The notes beneath the pieces are model-generated. The model had not been told where the DNA came from. It was given only the letters and a program-made list of their open reading frames with translations, and did no database searches. A DNA stretch of 64,000 bases, taken from the NCBI GenBank assembly GCA_016841745.1, contig JAENYO010000006.1, forward strand, positions 117,008 to 181,007. The letters run 5' to 3'. The stretch is from Acetomicrobium hydrogeniformans. GTDB lineage: Bacteria > Synergistota > Synergistia > Synergistales > JAFGMB01. A program made the position numbers and the translations under genes. Below, in pieces: positions 1 through 9,384 of this stretch; positions within the stretch are counted from its first letter, which is position 1; every line of letters begins with the position of its first letter.

Positions 1-846
1 CCTGAAAGGTATATTGCAATCCCTGATAGCCTTTAGGTATGTATTCAGATCTCCCAGGGTTAGCTCCGGGAGGGCAGCAAACTCGAATCTTAGAAGTTCC
101 GGAACCCTGGAAAAAACCATATCCCTGGCCAGAAACTTAAAAAGCCTGTTCTTAGCCAGCTCTCTCAGGTATTCCTCCTGAGGAGGTATTTCTTTTCCTT
201 GAAAATAGTTTTCTCCATGGATCCTGTAATTCACAAGGGGTGTTGCTATATGACACTTGTAACCACCGATTATCGAAGCTCCCCAGATAAGACAATCATC
301 GGCTCTGGTGAGCCAGTCACCCTCATAGGGAATGGGAAGTATCTTCTCCAAAAGAGCTCTTCTCATGGATATGCAGGAAGTGGGAGCACCTATCCATAGT
401 TCCTCAATATAAGTTATTACTGAAGTGAAACCGTAATGTTCCTTGGGACGGGAACGATAGGTATGGCTCATTTGCTTTCCATGGTTATCAACAAAACACG
501 GTTTACAGAAGATAAAGTCACAGCTCGAATTCGCTATGTAATATTGAACCGTCTTTTCAATGTATTCTTTTTCATAGAAATCATCTGAATCCAGAAAGAA
601 TATCAATTCTCCTTCAATATATGATAGAGCGGTGTTGAAACATGAAAGCTGGCCACCATTTTCTTTGGTAACCAACACCACATTATCTGCAAGATATCTT
701 TCGGCAACAGCGACAGACCTGTCAGTGGAACCATCATCAACTATGACAAGTTGTATATCCATATAGGTCTGAGCCAATACAGATTCTATCGCTTCAGCGA
801 GGTATTGCTCGTAATTGTAATTATTGATAACAACAGTGCAAAGCAA
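1..846 (-). CDS. Family 2 glycosyltransferase, 3' end beyond the window
   Basis: This GT-A fold transferase probably adds sugars to a surface polysaccharide or glycoprotein, using a nucleotide-sugar donor. The frame is open from a TTG at 846-844 to position 1, so the C-terminus is missing. The N-terminus has the GT2 opening VVINNYNYEQYL, then SVLAQTY, then the nucleotide-binding VDDGSTD, then the metal-binding FFLDSDDFYE. ENGGQ between them is also typical. TTG was chosen because an in-frame stop lies at 868-870 and GGAAGG sits 10 bases upstream; this start is less certain than the family. Downstream neighbours are outside the window. Donor and acceptor cannot be read from the sequence. Confidence 0.85.
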   Translation of the reverse strand, partial: MLCTVVINNYNYEQYLAEAIESVLAQTYMDIQLVIVDDGSTDRSVAVAERYLADNVVLVTKENGGQLSCFNTALSYIEGELIFFLDSDDFYEKEYIEKTVQYYIANSSCDFIFCKPCFVDNHGKQMSHTYRSRPKEHYGFTSVITYIEELWIGAPTSCISMRRALLEKILPIPYEGDWLTRADDCLIWGASIIGGYKCHIATPLVNYRIHGENYFQGKEIPPQEEYLRELAKNRLFKFLARDMVFSRVPELLRFEFAALPELTLGDLNTYLKAIRDCNIPFR

Positions 847-929
847 ACTCTCACAGCCTTCCGGAAGTCAAGTTAAAGTGCCCTATCCTCTACAGAAGAT
901 TTTCTTTTTTCTTAGTGAATTCTGATGAA

Positions 930-1190
930 ATCGAATAATTCGATGAGCTATGCGAGTATCTTGTATTGCAAATCCATTACCATTCTACGAGATATCCCGG
1001 GGGTCTTTCTGGTTCAGAAATCAGCGTTGGTTTAGATGTTCATCCCGAGATTTTACCATTAAAGCTCTCAACATAAGCATTCTGTGAAGGTTTGCCAGAG
1101 TTTTTGAACCTCTGTGGTGTCCCCTTGTATAAACCTGGTATTCTTATCAATATCATTAAATTCAACTCCGTTGCCTGTATTGATATTGAT
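930..1190 (-). pseudogene. IS3-family transposase (OrfB) fossil
   Basis: Conserved pieces of the DDE catalytic core survive in different frames. TGNGVEFND (compare D-N-G-x-E-F) is read near 1150-1180. After a frameshift comes SGKPSQNAYVESFNGK, near 1050-1100. A second shift gives RDEHLNQ, a stop, then WF-like residues, matching the usual RDECLN-x-x-WF. At least two frameshifts and two stops make it inactive. No upstream OrfA, terminal inverted repeats or target duplication are visible. The fossil abuts the truncated first copy of the intergenic repeat, so the insertion probably removed that copy's missing half. Confidence 0.75.
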
Positions 1191-1199
1191 AAGAAAAGA

Positions 1200-1318
1200 A
1201 AACAGATCCAACTTAAACCACATCTTTGCAAAACCCAGACCTGGTAGATTGTAGTTTTCCCACCTCAAATACCAAAGGACTCCGAACACTTCAAAAATGT
1301 TGGGATCCTTTGGTATCG
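1200..1318. repeat. Intergenic repeat, copy 1 (truncated)
   Basis: This is the hairpin-proximal half of the dispersed intergenic repeat. The stretch AAAACCCAGACCTGG matches AAAACCCAGCTCCGG in other copies, and the hairpin lies at 1274-1311. The half farther from the hairpin is replaced by the IS3 fossil. The hairpin is just past the stop codon of gene A and can serve as its terminator. The outer stem is longer here, with ATACCAAAGGA facing TCCTTTGGTAT. Confidence 0.75.
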
Positions 1319-1350
1319 CTAATTTGGGAAAAAGTTTTTTCTATCAATAT

Positions 1351-2787
1351 TTACTTCATCTTTCTGGAAAGAAATATAAGCGGAATGAATAGAATAAGAT
1401 GGATGGTCGAAATTTCAGAAATACTACAGCCATCTCCACTTTCCCCCTCAGACCGAGGAAGAGTTATAACGTAAGAATCTCCTCCGGATTCATAAGCACC
1501 TATGTCAGGACTCTCTCCTTGTGGCCTGGGTACTCCACGCTGATCTGTGGAAGGTGCTCCAGTTTCTGTCCCTGCATCTATGGCTGGACTCCCTTTCGAG
1601 AGCGCACATGTTAAAGTTGGACCTCCATTATCTGCCAATGGTCCTAATAGAGGATCTGCAGTAAGAATATCTCCTGTAACATATGAATTCCTGCTTATCT
1701 TCCTGTTTTTGATGACACAATAACCTACTTGAGGGTAACTGAAAGAGGAACCATTGTACTCTATATAATTCAGGATCTCATAGTCACCATCATCCCAGAA
1801 TATGCAGTTCGTCACTATAGGACTGGAACTGAGGAAATTACAGATACCGCTACCATCACCTGCGTTGTTATCTTTGAAGGTACAGTTCATAACTATGGCG
1901 GGTGAATTAAAGTAATTACATATTCCAGCACCTTTATCCGAATAATTTTTTATAAAAGTACAATTGGTCACTATCGGATTGGAAGAATCGTTATTCATGC
2001 CTCCCCCAAATGATGAATAAGATTCTGAAAAGGTGCAATTCGTCACCTGAGGATTGGAGTTTTTGTTACATATTCCGCCACCAAATCTTCCCGCTTCATT
2101 CGAGGCAAAAGTACAACCCACGACAGTAGAATCAGAGTAATGATTGTATATTCCACCTCCATCACCTGCTATGTTCGAGGAGAAGTTACAGTTCGTAACT
2201 CTTAGGCTACAATTATCGTTATATATGCCGCCGCCATCAATAGCACTATTCGAGGAGAAGCTACAATCCGACAAGGTGGAATCAGAATAATAATTGTATA
2301 TTCCACCTCCAGAATCTGCGTTGTTTTCAATCAAAGCACAGTTGATAAGTGTTAAATTCGAAAAATAGTTATAGATTCCACCTCCATCTTCATCTTCAGT
2401 ATTTCCATTCGCAATGGCAATACCAGATATGTGCACAGAACCAGGCGCACGGATATAAAAGATCCTGCATGTTTCACTACCACTTATGATAAGTTGATCT
2501 GCTCCTGGCCCCTGGATGGTAATGCCCTTATAAATCCCCAGCTGACTCTCCAACGTTATGGTTGCAGGGTATTCAAGGTCAAAACTTATGACATCCCCAC
2601 TTACAGCATTTTCAATGGCGTAGCGTAGAGAATCAGGGTTCGAGACATCATCACTTACACTGGTGACCATAAGAGTATCAGCCTGAATTTGAGTTGCTAA
2701 AACACTAATGAATAAAGCTAAGAGAAATACAAAAGGTAGAAAGAAAATTAAGCGTCGAAAAGAAACCGTGCTGAAACTGATCTTCAT
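1351..2787 (-). CDS. Secreted beta-helix protein A, choice-of-anchor Q type, Synergist-CTERM
   Basis: A predicted surface or secreted protein of 478 residues. Residues 1-36 form a signal peptide. Residues 37-120 are the shared N-terminal domain (SLRYAIENA, TIQGPGA). Residues 130-350 contain about nine beta-helix repeats of roughly 24 residues built on GGGIYN and TNCTF. About 365-425 is a choice-of-anchor Q domain (LADNGGPTLT, SPAIDAG, TDQRG, DIGAYE). The last 28 residues, starting GDGCS, form the Synergist-CTERM tail with a membrane stretch and basic end. GGGAGGTCC precedes the ATG, as in the four paralogues. Of the five, this copy is the most divergent in its tail. The ligand or substrate is unknown; no catalytic residues are evident. 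Confidence 0.85.
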   Translation of the reverse strand: MKISFSTVSFRRLIFFLPFVFLLALFISVLATQIQADTLMVTSVSDDVSNPDSLRYAIENAVSGDVISFDLEYPATITLESQLGIYKGITIQGPGADQLIISGSETCRIFYIRAPGSVHISGIAIANGNTEDEDGGGIYNYFSNLTLINCALIENNADSGGGIYNYYSDSTLSDCSFSSNSAIDGGGIYNDNCSLRVTNCNFSSNIAGDGGGIYNHYSDSTVVGCTFASNEAGRFGGGICNKNSNPQVTNCTFSESYSSFGGGMNNDSSNPIVTNCTFIKNYSDKGAGICNYFNSPAIVMNCTFKDNNAGDGSGICNFLSSSPIVTNCIFWDDGDYEILNYIEYNGSSFSYPQVGYCVIKNRKISRNSYVTGDILTADPLLGPLADNGGPTLTCALSKGSPAIDAGTETGAPSTDQRGVPRPQGESPDIGAYESGGDSYVITLPRSEGESGDGCSISEISTIHLILFIPLIFLSRKMK

Positions 2788-2879
2788 ATAAAGGACCTCC
2801 CCAAATGGAAATCAGGATATGAAAAATAGGCTAATAAGGGACAAGCGATCTTGATGTGATGGCAAAATAAGAAAGAACG

Positions 2880-3176
2880 AAGAAATATGTAAGGTTAATG
2901 GTTAAGTATTTTTTCATGTTAACACCATGTATTTATGCGTCAAGTTAACCCATCGTGTGAAAAATAACAGTTCCTTCTTAATGCACCCTCGAACTGATAT
3001 GCTTTTTTCAGTCCAGTTCACCCGGCAGACTAAACGGACTCCCGCTCTCCATTTTGCACAATCCCCTACAATTACAGCATCTCTTCAAAACCCAGCTTCA
3101 GCAGATTTTAACATTTTTCGCCCAGAATAAAAAAGGACCCCGAACACACGGAACGTGTTGGGACCCTTTGGTGTTA
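2880..3176. repeat. Intergenic repeat, copy 2
   Basis: A full copy between the start of gene A and the stop of the permease. Recognisable blocks in order are GTTAACACCATG, GTCAAGTTAA, CACCCGGCAGACTAAACGGACT, AAAACCCAGCTTCAGC and the hairpin at 3132-3169. On the minus strand the hairpin lies after the permease stop and is followed by a T-rich run, so it can terminate permease transcription. The far half lies upstream of gene A and may contribute its promoter. Its presence next to an unrelated gene shows that the repeat is not just the 3' end of the beta-helix genes. Confidence 0.8.
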
Positions 3177-3342
3177 CACGATGGTTACGAACAGCTTCCT
3201 TTTTCCTTCCTGGCAAACAAAAACATTAACGATCGATGTTTCTGATGCCTTCGGGGAGTATATGCATATCCTCTTTAAGAAGCTGGTCAAAGTAATCCAC
3301 GGTTTTTTTTCAACCGAACTGTTGTTGGTATCCAGAGGATCC

Positions 3343-4707
3343 CTAGGATATGAACCAAGCGATATACCCTATCAAAGCCGAAGCCAATGTAACGGGAAGA
3401 GCCAGGAACATTATCTTTAGAGGATCTGCTTTCTTTGCCAGAATCCCACCTACAATACCTACAATTACGAAAGTAGTCAGACATGCCGGAGGCATTGACT
3501 GACCAGCCGCAGCCAAATGAGCTCCTCCAAGAGATGCAAAGGTTGGATTGACCGCGAAATTATCCGTAAGTATGGGTCCAAGGAACGTAAAGATAGTGTT
3601 TTGTGCCGTGCTCTGAGATCCAGTAAGCATACCGACAAGCATCATCATAGCTCCACCACCGATCTTCATCATCCCGGCAGAGAGGGTCTTAGTGAAAACC
3701 AGCACGGCATCAATCAGTCCGGCTTTATAGAAAGCTCCGATCATGATACCGGCAAAAACCTGGATCTGGACTGTTTTTGAAACCGCAACAATACCGTTCT
3801 TCACAACTTCTGCACCTTTGCTTCGGACAGATTTTGCACCAAAAGCAACAAGCGTCGCCACAATTATCGCCTGGAGAATACGGCTGACACCACCGAAAGA
3901 AACGATACCACGCACTATGGGAATAGCCTTAAACGGAGCAAGCACCGGATCCAGGATCGTGAGTAACTCTATGTGGAAACCACTGCGAAGAACAATTATG
4001 ACTACAAGGACGATAAGGGGGAAAAGGTTTCTCCATTCGTCTCCGAAGATCTTTCCCGCAGAACGATCTGGAATAAGTTCAGAAGGAAGAGATTTAATTT
4101 TAAGAAAGGTCCAGGACCATAAAACAGAGATCAAGACGAGTAGACCAGTAGTGAAATAACCGATATTTATAACCGGCCCTATATCTGTTCCTACTAGAGC
4201 TGATGAAAGAAATATTGCCTGGGTAATTGGAGGCATGAGGGCACCCATTGAAGAGCCCATGAGAATTATGCACCCCGTCTGTTCCGGAGAAAGACCCATG
4301 TCATCAAGAGCTTTGATAATGAGTATCCCTATAACAGTTGCAGCCGCGATACCATCACCCAAGAGGGACCCTGAAATGACCAGAGTAATAATGATCGATG
4401 CAACAAGCCCTTTGGGAGTTTTGCCGATCGTGGCACGAAACATTCCCAGAACCGTATCTATCGCACCCATTTTAACCTGGGTCTGCGCATATATACTACC
4501 AAAGATAGACAGCCCGATAACCCAGGACAACTTGTCTATACCAAATATTGCCGCCTGAAATCCTTCCCCAAAACCAAGACCCCCCATTGCCATCGCTGCA
4601 ATGGCTGATAAAAACAAACCAAGCCGGATATTGATATTACTGATCTGACGAATCGGGAGCAAGATCACCAGGAAAAGAAGAATAACTGGAACTATAACCA
4701 ACAGCAT
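3343..4707 (-). CDS. DctM-like large permease (TRAP / ion transporter superfamily)
   Basis: An integral membrane protein of 454 residues with about 11-12 hydrophobic segments along its whole length. GSLLGDGIAAATV (near residue 115) and SSMGALMPPITQAIFL (near 150) resemble the conserved loops of DctM-type secondary carriers, which take up organic anions with an ion gradient. No DctP binding protein or DctQ small subunit is adjacent, so it may be a stand-alone carrier of the wider superfamily. GGAGG lies before the ATG. It sits between beta-helix genes A and B, with an intergenic repeat copy on both sides. A consensus promoter covered by a Fur-type operator lies about 470 bases upstream, which suggests iron-regulated expression. 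The substrate is unknown. Confidence 0.7.
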   Translation of the reverse strand: MLLVIVPVILLFLVILLPIRQISNINIRLGLFLSAIAAMAMGGLGFGEGFQAAIFGIDKLSWVIGLSIFGSIYAQTQVKMGAIDTVLGMFRATIGKTPKGLVASIIITLVISGSLLGDGIAAATVIGILIIKALDDMGLSPEQTGCIILMGSSMGALMPPITQAIFLSSALVGTDIGPVINIGYFTTGLLVLISVLWSWTFLKIKSLPSELIPDRSAGKIFGDEWRNLFPLIVLVVIIVLRSGFHIELLTILDPVLAPFKAIPIVRGIVSFGGVSRILQAIIVATLVAFGAKSVRSKGAEVVKNGIVAVSKTVQIQVFAGIMIGAFYKAGLIDAVLVFTKTLSAGMMKIGGGAMMMLVGMLTGSQSTAQNTIFTFLGPILTDNFAVNPTFASLGGAHLAAAGQSMPPACLTTFVIVGIVGGILAKKADPLKIMFLALPVTLASALIGYIAWFIS

Positions 4708-5175
4708 TTTGAAACGCCTCCTTCAGATTGTAAGATTGATGTTGAAACCCCAATTAGAGAGCCATATCCTGAATGAGAAGTTTTGCGTCCTGAAAAAGCT
4801 CTTTCCCCCCTCCTTTTTCTATTGCAAAACCCACACTCCGGCTCTCACACGAAAAACCCTTTTACTGGTAAACACGCAAAAGGGTACAATCGACCAGATA
4901 TTTCCCATGATCGTGAGATTTCTTTTCCTCAAGATTGGTGCGATTATAAAAAGATCAAATTAGTCGTTTCCTGGAATCAAGCTGAAAAGATCCTTTACGA
5001 AATAACCCGAGGGGAAATACTCCACAAAGAGCAAACCCGTTAAATACCTACTGACCTGGAAATGGGTAATACCTTGGATCAGTAAACATCGAAGGTCAAG
5101 AAACACACAAGATCCAACATCCCCCCAGTTTATGTAGATGATGTAATTCCATCTCTCGAGATCTATGCGATTTAT
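4708..5175 (-). other. Long untranslated leader of the permease gene
   Basis: About 470 bases separate the predicted start of transcription near 5185 from the permease ATG. No convincing minus-strand reading frame is present; the longest starts stop within 20 codons. It could be a regulatory leader, but it matches no riboswitch class I can recognise. Confidence 0.4.
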
Positions 5176-5221
5176 TGATAACGATTACTATTATCATAAT
5201 TAATTAAAGTTTAAATGTCAA
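5176..5221 (-). promoter_or_regulatory. Sigma-70 promoter with overlapping Fur-type operator
   Basis: On the minus strand TTGACA (5221-5216) and TATGAT (5198-5193) are separated by exactly 17 bases. The palindrome at 5176-5196 has arms TGATAA and TTATCA and overlaps the -10 box, where a bound Fur-family repressor would block RNA polymerase. The next gene downstream is the permease. Confidence 0.7.
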
Positions 5222-5384
5222 TTGCATTAAAATATCTCCCCTAGTCAAGTCTCAAAACTGTTCTCCACATACTCCCCTGGAATTAGAATGTAGGCTGTAC
5301 AAAAGATCAGAACAATCATTATCCTCTTGCTTGATGAATTGAACATATGAAGAAGAATGCAAAGAAATTAGTTAGGTCAAAGAC

Positions 5385-5650
5385 AACTTCTTTATTAACA
5401 CTACAGCTTGCTAAGTTGAGTTAATTTACCAAATGAAAAAGTACGGTTTTTTTATAATAAATTCTGAAAATGTTATTCTTTTCGTCCTCACTCTCCCCGA
5501 CAGACTAAACGGACTCCCATTATCCAATTCGCGCAATCCATTCCAACCACTCCATCTCTTCAGAACTCAACTCCGGCGGACTCAGGCCTTTTCACTCCAA
5601 AATAAAAAGGACCCCGAACACATAAAAAGTGTTGGGATCCTTTGGTATTA
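5385..5650. repeat. Intergenic repeat, copy 3
   Basis: The copy runs from TTATTAACACTACAG through AAGTTGAGTTAATTTACC, CCCCGACAGACTAAACGGACTC and the CGGCGGACTCAGGCC block to the hairpin at 5606-5643. It lies after the stop of gene B and before the permease promoter region. Unlike copies 4-7, its far side is not joined to a beta-helix gene leader. Confidence 0.8.
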
Positions 5651-5683
5651 CTATATTTAATTCAAATATACTGTTTTATCTGC

Positions 5684-7183
5684 TTACTTCATCTTTCCTG
5701 ACAAGAACATCAGCGGTAACACAAGCAACAGTGCAATGCCTGGCAGTCCAGAGATGTTGCAACCATCTCCGTCATAGCCTGGCTTAAAATCCACATGAAT
5801 AGAATGATTCTCCGTTACATTTTCAAACGTAAGGGTATTGTTAATTATCTCACTGGAAGGGATAACTTCCTCATCCACATAGACTGCCTCGATGACGTAA
5901 CCTTCATCTGGCAGCAGATAAAATACCTCGTTCTCTATTCCGCCTAATGTGTGTGCTTCTTCTGGAGAAATACTACCTCCTTCTGAGGCTGTGGCAGTTA
6001 TTACATAGACTTCAATTCCGGATTCGTAGGCACCAATGTCGACACTACCGCTACTGTAAGGTCTGGGCGCTCCCCGCTGATCTGTAGATGGCGCTCCACT
6101 GTCCGTTCCAGCATCTATGGCTGAGCTGCCTTCTCCCAGAGCACATGTCCAGGTCGGACCACCGTTATCTGCCAAAGTTCCAAGTTCAGGATCTGCAGAA
6201 ATGATATCGCTGGAAATTGTCCCAATACCAACATCATAGCTCTGGACAACGCAGAAGCTTAGGGTAGGGAAGAAAGGTCCTACAATTTCAGTGTTGTATA
6301 TTTCACCACCATCATCCCAGAATATGCAGTTGGTCACTTCGGGGCTGGAATCGTCAACGTTGGACATTCCGCCACCTTCAGTAGTTGCACTGTTCGAGGA
6401 GAAGGTGCAGCTGGTCACAACGGGGCTGGATTCATTTTTGTTGTACATTCCGCCGCCTTCTCGAGCGCTGTTCGAGGTAAATGTACAGTTCGTCACGGTG
6501 AGACTGGCTTCATCCCAGTTGGACATTCCGCCGCCTTCTCGAGCACTGTTCGAGGTAAATGTACAGTTCGTCACGGTTGTGCCGGGAACCAGGGAGTTGC
6601 ACATCCCGCCGCCGTTAGAAGCGCTGTTCGAGTAGAAAATACAGTTTCTGACTGTGGAACTGGATCCCACGTTACGCATTCCTCCACCAGCATACGCATT
6701 GTTACCACTGAAACAACAGTTATCCACTGTGAGATTATCCGACAGGTTGCATATGCCTCCCCCACGGCTTACATCATATATATCGGCATCTCCGCTCACG
6801 ATGGAAATACCAGATATGTCCACGGACTCAGCCGTACTCTCAACATAAAAGACCCGGCATTCTCCTCCCCCGCTCACTGCAAGGTTCTCTGCTCCAGGTC
6901 CCTGAATGGTGAGTCCATGGTCGATGCTGAGCTGTTCTGAGAGTGTTATGATGGCCGGATATTCAAGGTCAAAGGTTATGACATCCTGGCTCGTCGCATT
7001 TTCGATAGCGTAACGTAAAGAATCGGGATTCGAAACATCATCGATAGTGGTGGTAACCGTGAAGGTATCTGCATAAACCGCTGTCGCCGTACCGGTAAAA
7101 GAAATAACTGCGACCAACACAAATACAAACAACATACAAACTGTAGAATGGCGAAAAGCTATCTTGCTGCAACTGATCTTCAT
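5684..7183 (-). CDS. Secreted beta-helix protein B, Synergist-CTERM
   Basis: A 499-residue paralogue of protein A. A signal peptide covers residues 1-39. The shared N-terminal domain runs to about 130 (DSLRYAIENATSQDVITF, TIQGPGAENL). About five to six beta-helix turns (GGGMxN, TNCTFTSNSA) follow to about 300. A choice-of-anchor Q domain ends at DIGAYE near 395. Next comes a domain of about 70 residues (YVITATASEGGSISPE to ENHSIHVDF) like the bacterial repeat modules that often precede anchors. The tail starts DGDGCNIS. Two beta-helix turns are nearly identical at the DNA level (around 6460-6570). The first 110 codons are almost identical to those of gene C. It probably acts at the cell surface; the binding partner is unknown. 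Confidence 0.87.
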   Translation of the reverse strand: MKISCSKIAFRHSTVCMLFVFVLVAVISFTGTATAVYADTFTVTTTIDDVSNPDSLRYAIENATSQDVITFDLEYPAIITLSEQLSIDHGLTIQGPGAENLAVSGGGECRVFYVESTAESVDISGISIVSGDADIYDVSRGGGICNLSDNLTVDNCCFSGNNAYAGGGMRNVGSSSTVRNCIFYSNSASNGGGMCNSLVPGTTVTNCTFTSNSAREGGGMSNWDEASLTVTNCTFTSNSAREGGGMYNKNESSPVVTSCTFSSNSATTEGGGMSNVDDSSPEVTNCIFWDDGGEIYNTEIVGPFFPTLSFCVVQSYDVGIGTISSDIISADPELGTLADNGGPTWTCALGEGSSAIDAGTDSGAPSTDQRGAPRPYSSGSVDIGAYESGIEVYVITATASEGGSISPEEAHTLGGIENEVFYLLPDEGYVIEAVYVDEEVIPSSEIINNTLTFENVTENHSIHVDFKPGYDGDGCNISGLPGIALLLVLPLMFLSGKMK

Positions 7184-7284
7184 ATAAAGGACCTCCCGAA
7201 ATAGAAATATAGTGATGAAAGAACACCGGCTAAAAGGAACAATTGATCTTGATGTTATAGCGAATAAAAATGGACGTAAAAATA

Positions 7285-7570
7285 TCTAAAGATGCTCGGA
7301 AAAGACTTTTACATATTAACATCATAAATCTATGGATCAAATTAATTCACCATATAAAAGAGTAACAGTTTTTCCCGTTACAGATTCTGGAAATATTACT
7401 CTTTTATTCCTCTCTCCCCAACAGACGGGATGGACTCCCATCATCCAATTCCTGCAAGCCATTCCAATCACAGCATCTCTTAAAAACCCAGCTCCGGCGG
7501 ATTGTTGTTTTTTCTCCCCAAAATAAAAAGGACCCCGGACACATAAAAAGTGTTGGGATCCTTTGGTATT
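7285..7570. repeat. Intergenic repeat, copy 4
   Basis: A full copy between genes B and C. It contains ATCAAATTAATTCACCATA, CCCCAACAGACGGGATGGACTCCC, AACCCAGCTCCGGCGGATTG and the hairpin at 7527-7564. The hairpin follows the stop of gene C by about 40 bases; the far half adjoins the leader of gene B. Confidence 0.8.
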
Positions 7571-7603
7571 ATTTGATATTTATAAAACTGTTCTTTGTTT
7601 TAT

Positions 7604-9286
7604 CTACTTCATCTTTCTAGACAGGAACATCATTGGTATTACCAGCAACAAAGCAATGCCTGGCAAAGCAGAGATGTTGCATCCATCTGAATTTCTATGA
7701 GCAGTTTCATCATCACTACTGGGTTGGAAATCTGCACTTATTACATGGTTATGTGATACATTCTCAAAAGTATAGGTAAAAATATTATCTATCGTCTCGA
7801 AGGAAATTAGTGTTCCATCGACGTAAACTCCTTCAATAAAGTAATGTATGTCCGGGCTAATCATAAATGAAACACTTTCATCAAAATTAACACTTACCGC
7901 GCCAGGAGCTATCGTTCCGCCACCAGTCCAGGATGCATTTATAAAAAAGCAACCAGATTCATAGGCACCGATATCGAAACTTACATCATCAGGTCTGGGT
8001 GCTCCACGCTGGTCGGTAGTCACTTCAGCAATTGTCATTCCTGCGTCTATGGCAGAACTGCCCTCTCCAAGGGCACATGTCCAGGTAGGGCCACCATTGT
8101 CTGCCAAAGATTCAAGTTCGGGATCTGCAGACGTAATATCGCTTGAGTTTGTACTAATACCAACATCATTGCTCTGGACGACGCAGAAACTTACGATGGG
8201 TTTGCTTTGTGAGAATTCATCATCTGCAGGAAAGTTGTATATTTCGCTGCCACTGATATCCCAGAATATGCAGTTTATAACTCTTGGGTTGCTATTATCT
8301 TTGTTGTACATCCCGCCGCCAAGATCTTGAGAAGCAAGGTTGGAGGAGAAGGTACAGTTCAACACTGTGGGGCTGGAAAAAGCATTGTACATTCCACCAC
8401 CGGAATCAATCGCAGTATTCTCACTGAAGGTACAGTTTGTTATATCGGGGCTGGATAACAAGTTAATCATTCCACCACCGTTAAATTTTGTAGTATTGTC
8501 GCTGAAGGTGCAGTTGCTAACAATAGGATTTGCCTGTTCGTTAAGCATCCCACCACCATAATCTGAATCGTTCCTGATAAATGTGCAGTTGGCCACTATA
8601 GGTTCAGATTTTGCATTACACATTCCGCCTCCAAAAAGTGTTCTGTTTTCACTGAAAATACTGTTGCTCAAATAGGGACTTGAATAGTAGTTACACATTC
8701 CGCCACCAAAAGCTAGTGCATAATTTTCTCTGAAAGCGCTGTTGGTAATCGTTGGGTTGGAATTGTGATTGTATATCCCGCCACCATAATCTGAATTATT
8801 ATCTCTGAAGATGCAATTGGTCAAGGTGAGACTGGAATTGAGATTGTACATTCCTCCCCCGTAATCTGAGGATAAAACCTCAGAAGAGGTATCCCCACTA
8901 ACAATGGAAATACCCGATATATCTACGGACTCAGCGGTGTCTTCGATATAAAAGACCCGGCATTCTCCTCCCCCGCTCACTGCAAGGTTCTCTGCTCCAG
9001 GTCCCTGAATGGTGAGTCCATGGTCGATGCTGAGCTGTTCTGAGAGTGTTATGATGGCCGGATATTCAAGGTCAAAGGTTATGACATCCTGGCTCGTCGC
9101 ATTTTCGATAGCGTAACGTAAAGAATCGGGATTCGAAACATCATCGATAGTGGTGGTAACCGTGAAGGTATCTGCATAAACTGCTGTCGCCGTACCGGTA
9201 AAAGAAATAACTGCGAGCAACACAAATACAAACAACATACAAACTGTAGAATGTCGAAAAGCTATCCTGCTGCAGGTGTTCTTCAT
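7604..9286 (-). CDS. Secreted beta-helix protein C, Synergist-CTERM
   Basis: A 560-residue paralogue with the same layout as B: signal peptide (1-39), shared N-terminal domain, about eight beta-helix turns (roughly 145-345), choice-of-anchor Q domain (ADPELESLADNGGP to DIGAYE), an added domain of about 75 residues (INASWTGGGTIAPG to HVISADF) and a DGCNIS tail ending SRKMK. Its turns differ from those of B (for example TNSAFRENYA, ANCTFIRNDSD), although the first 110 codons match almost perfectly. This mosaic pattern points to gene conversion between neighbours. GGGAGGTCTTTTATATG gives the start. Confidence 0.87.
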   Translation of the reverse strand: MKNTCSRIAFRHSTVCMLFVFVLLAVISFTGTATAVYADTFTVTTTIDDVSNPDSLRYAIENATSQDVITFDLEYPAIITLSEQLSIDHGLTIQGPGAENLAVSGGGECRVFYIEDTAESVDISGISIVSGDTSSEVLSSDYGGGMYNLNSSLTLTNCIFRDNNSDYGGGIYNHNSNPTITNSAFRENYALAFGGGMCNYYSSPYLSNSIFSENRTLFGGGMCNAKSEPIVANCTFIRNDSDYGGGMLNEQANPIVSNCTFSDNTTKFNGGGMINLLSSPDITNCTFSENTAIDSGGGMYNAFSSPTVLNCTFSSNLASQDLGGGMYNKDNSNPRVINCIFWDISGSEIYNFPADDEFSQSKPIVSFCVVQSNDVGISTNSSDITSADPELESLADNGGPTWTCALGEGSSAIDAGMTIAEVTTDQRGAPRPDDVSFDIGAYESGCFFINASWTGGGTIAPGAVSVNFDESVSFMISPDIHYFIEGVYVDGTLISFETIDNIFTYTFENVSHNHVISADFQPSSDDETAHRNSDGCNISALPGIALLLVIPMMFLSRKMK

Positions 9287-9384
9287 ATAAAAGACCTCCC
9301 ATGATATGAATAAAGATATTATGGAATCTTCTGAAAAGGAACAATTGATATTGATGTTATAACGAATAACAATGGACGGAAATT

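Noticed and set aside
3743-4558. Plus-strand open frames opposite the permease
   Set aside because: Antisense shadows of a strongly supported membrane protein gene; basic, low-complexity translations.
4709-5043. Plus-strand frames upstream of the permease
   Set aside because: No ribosome site; composition looks random; region better explained as the permease leader.
6291-6635. Plus-strand open frames opposite the beta-helix genes (also at 8049-8561, 11212-11887, 13636-14346)
   Set aside because: They are mirror frames of the repeated coding sequence (recurring IPPP and VQLVT). They lack ribosome sites and families.
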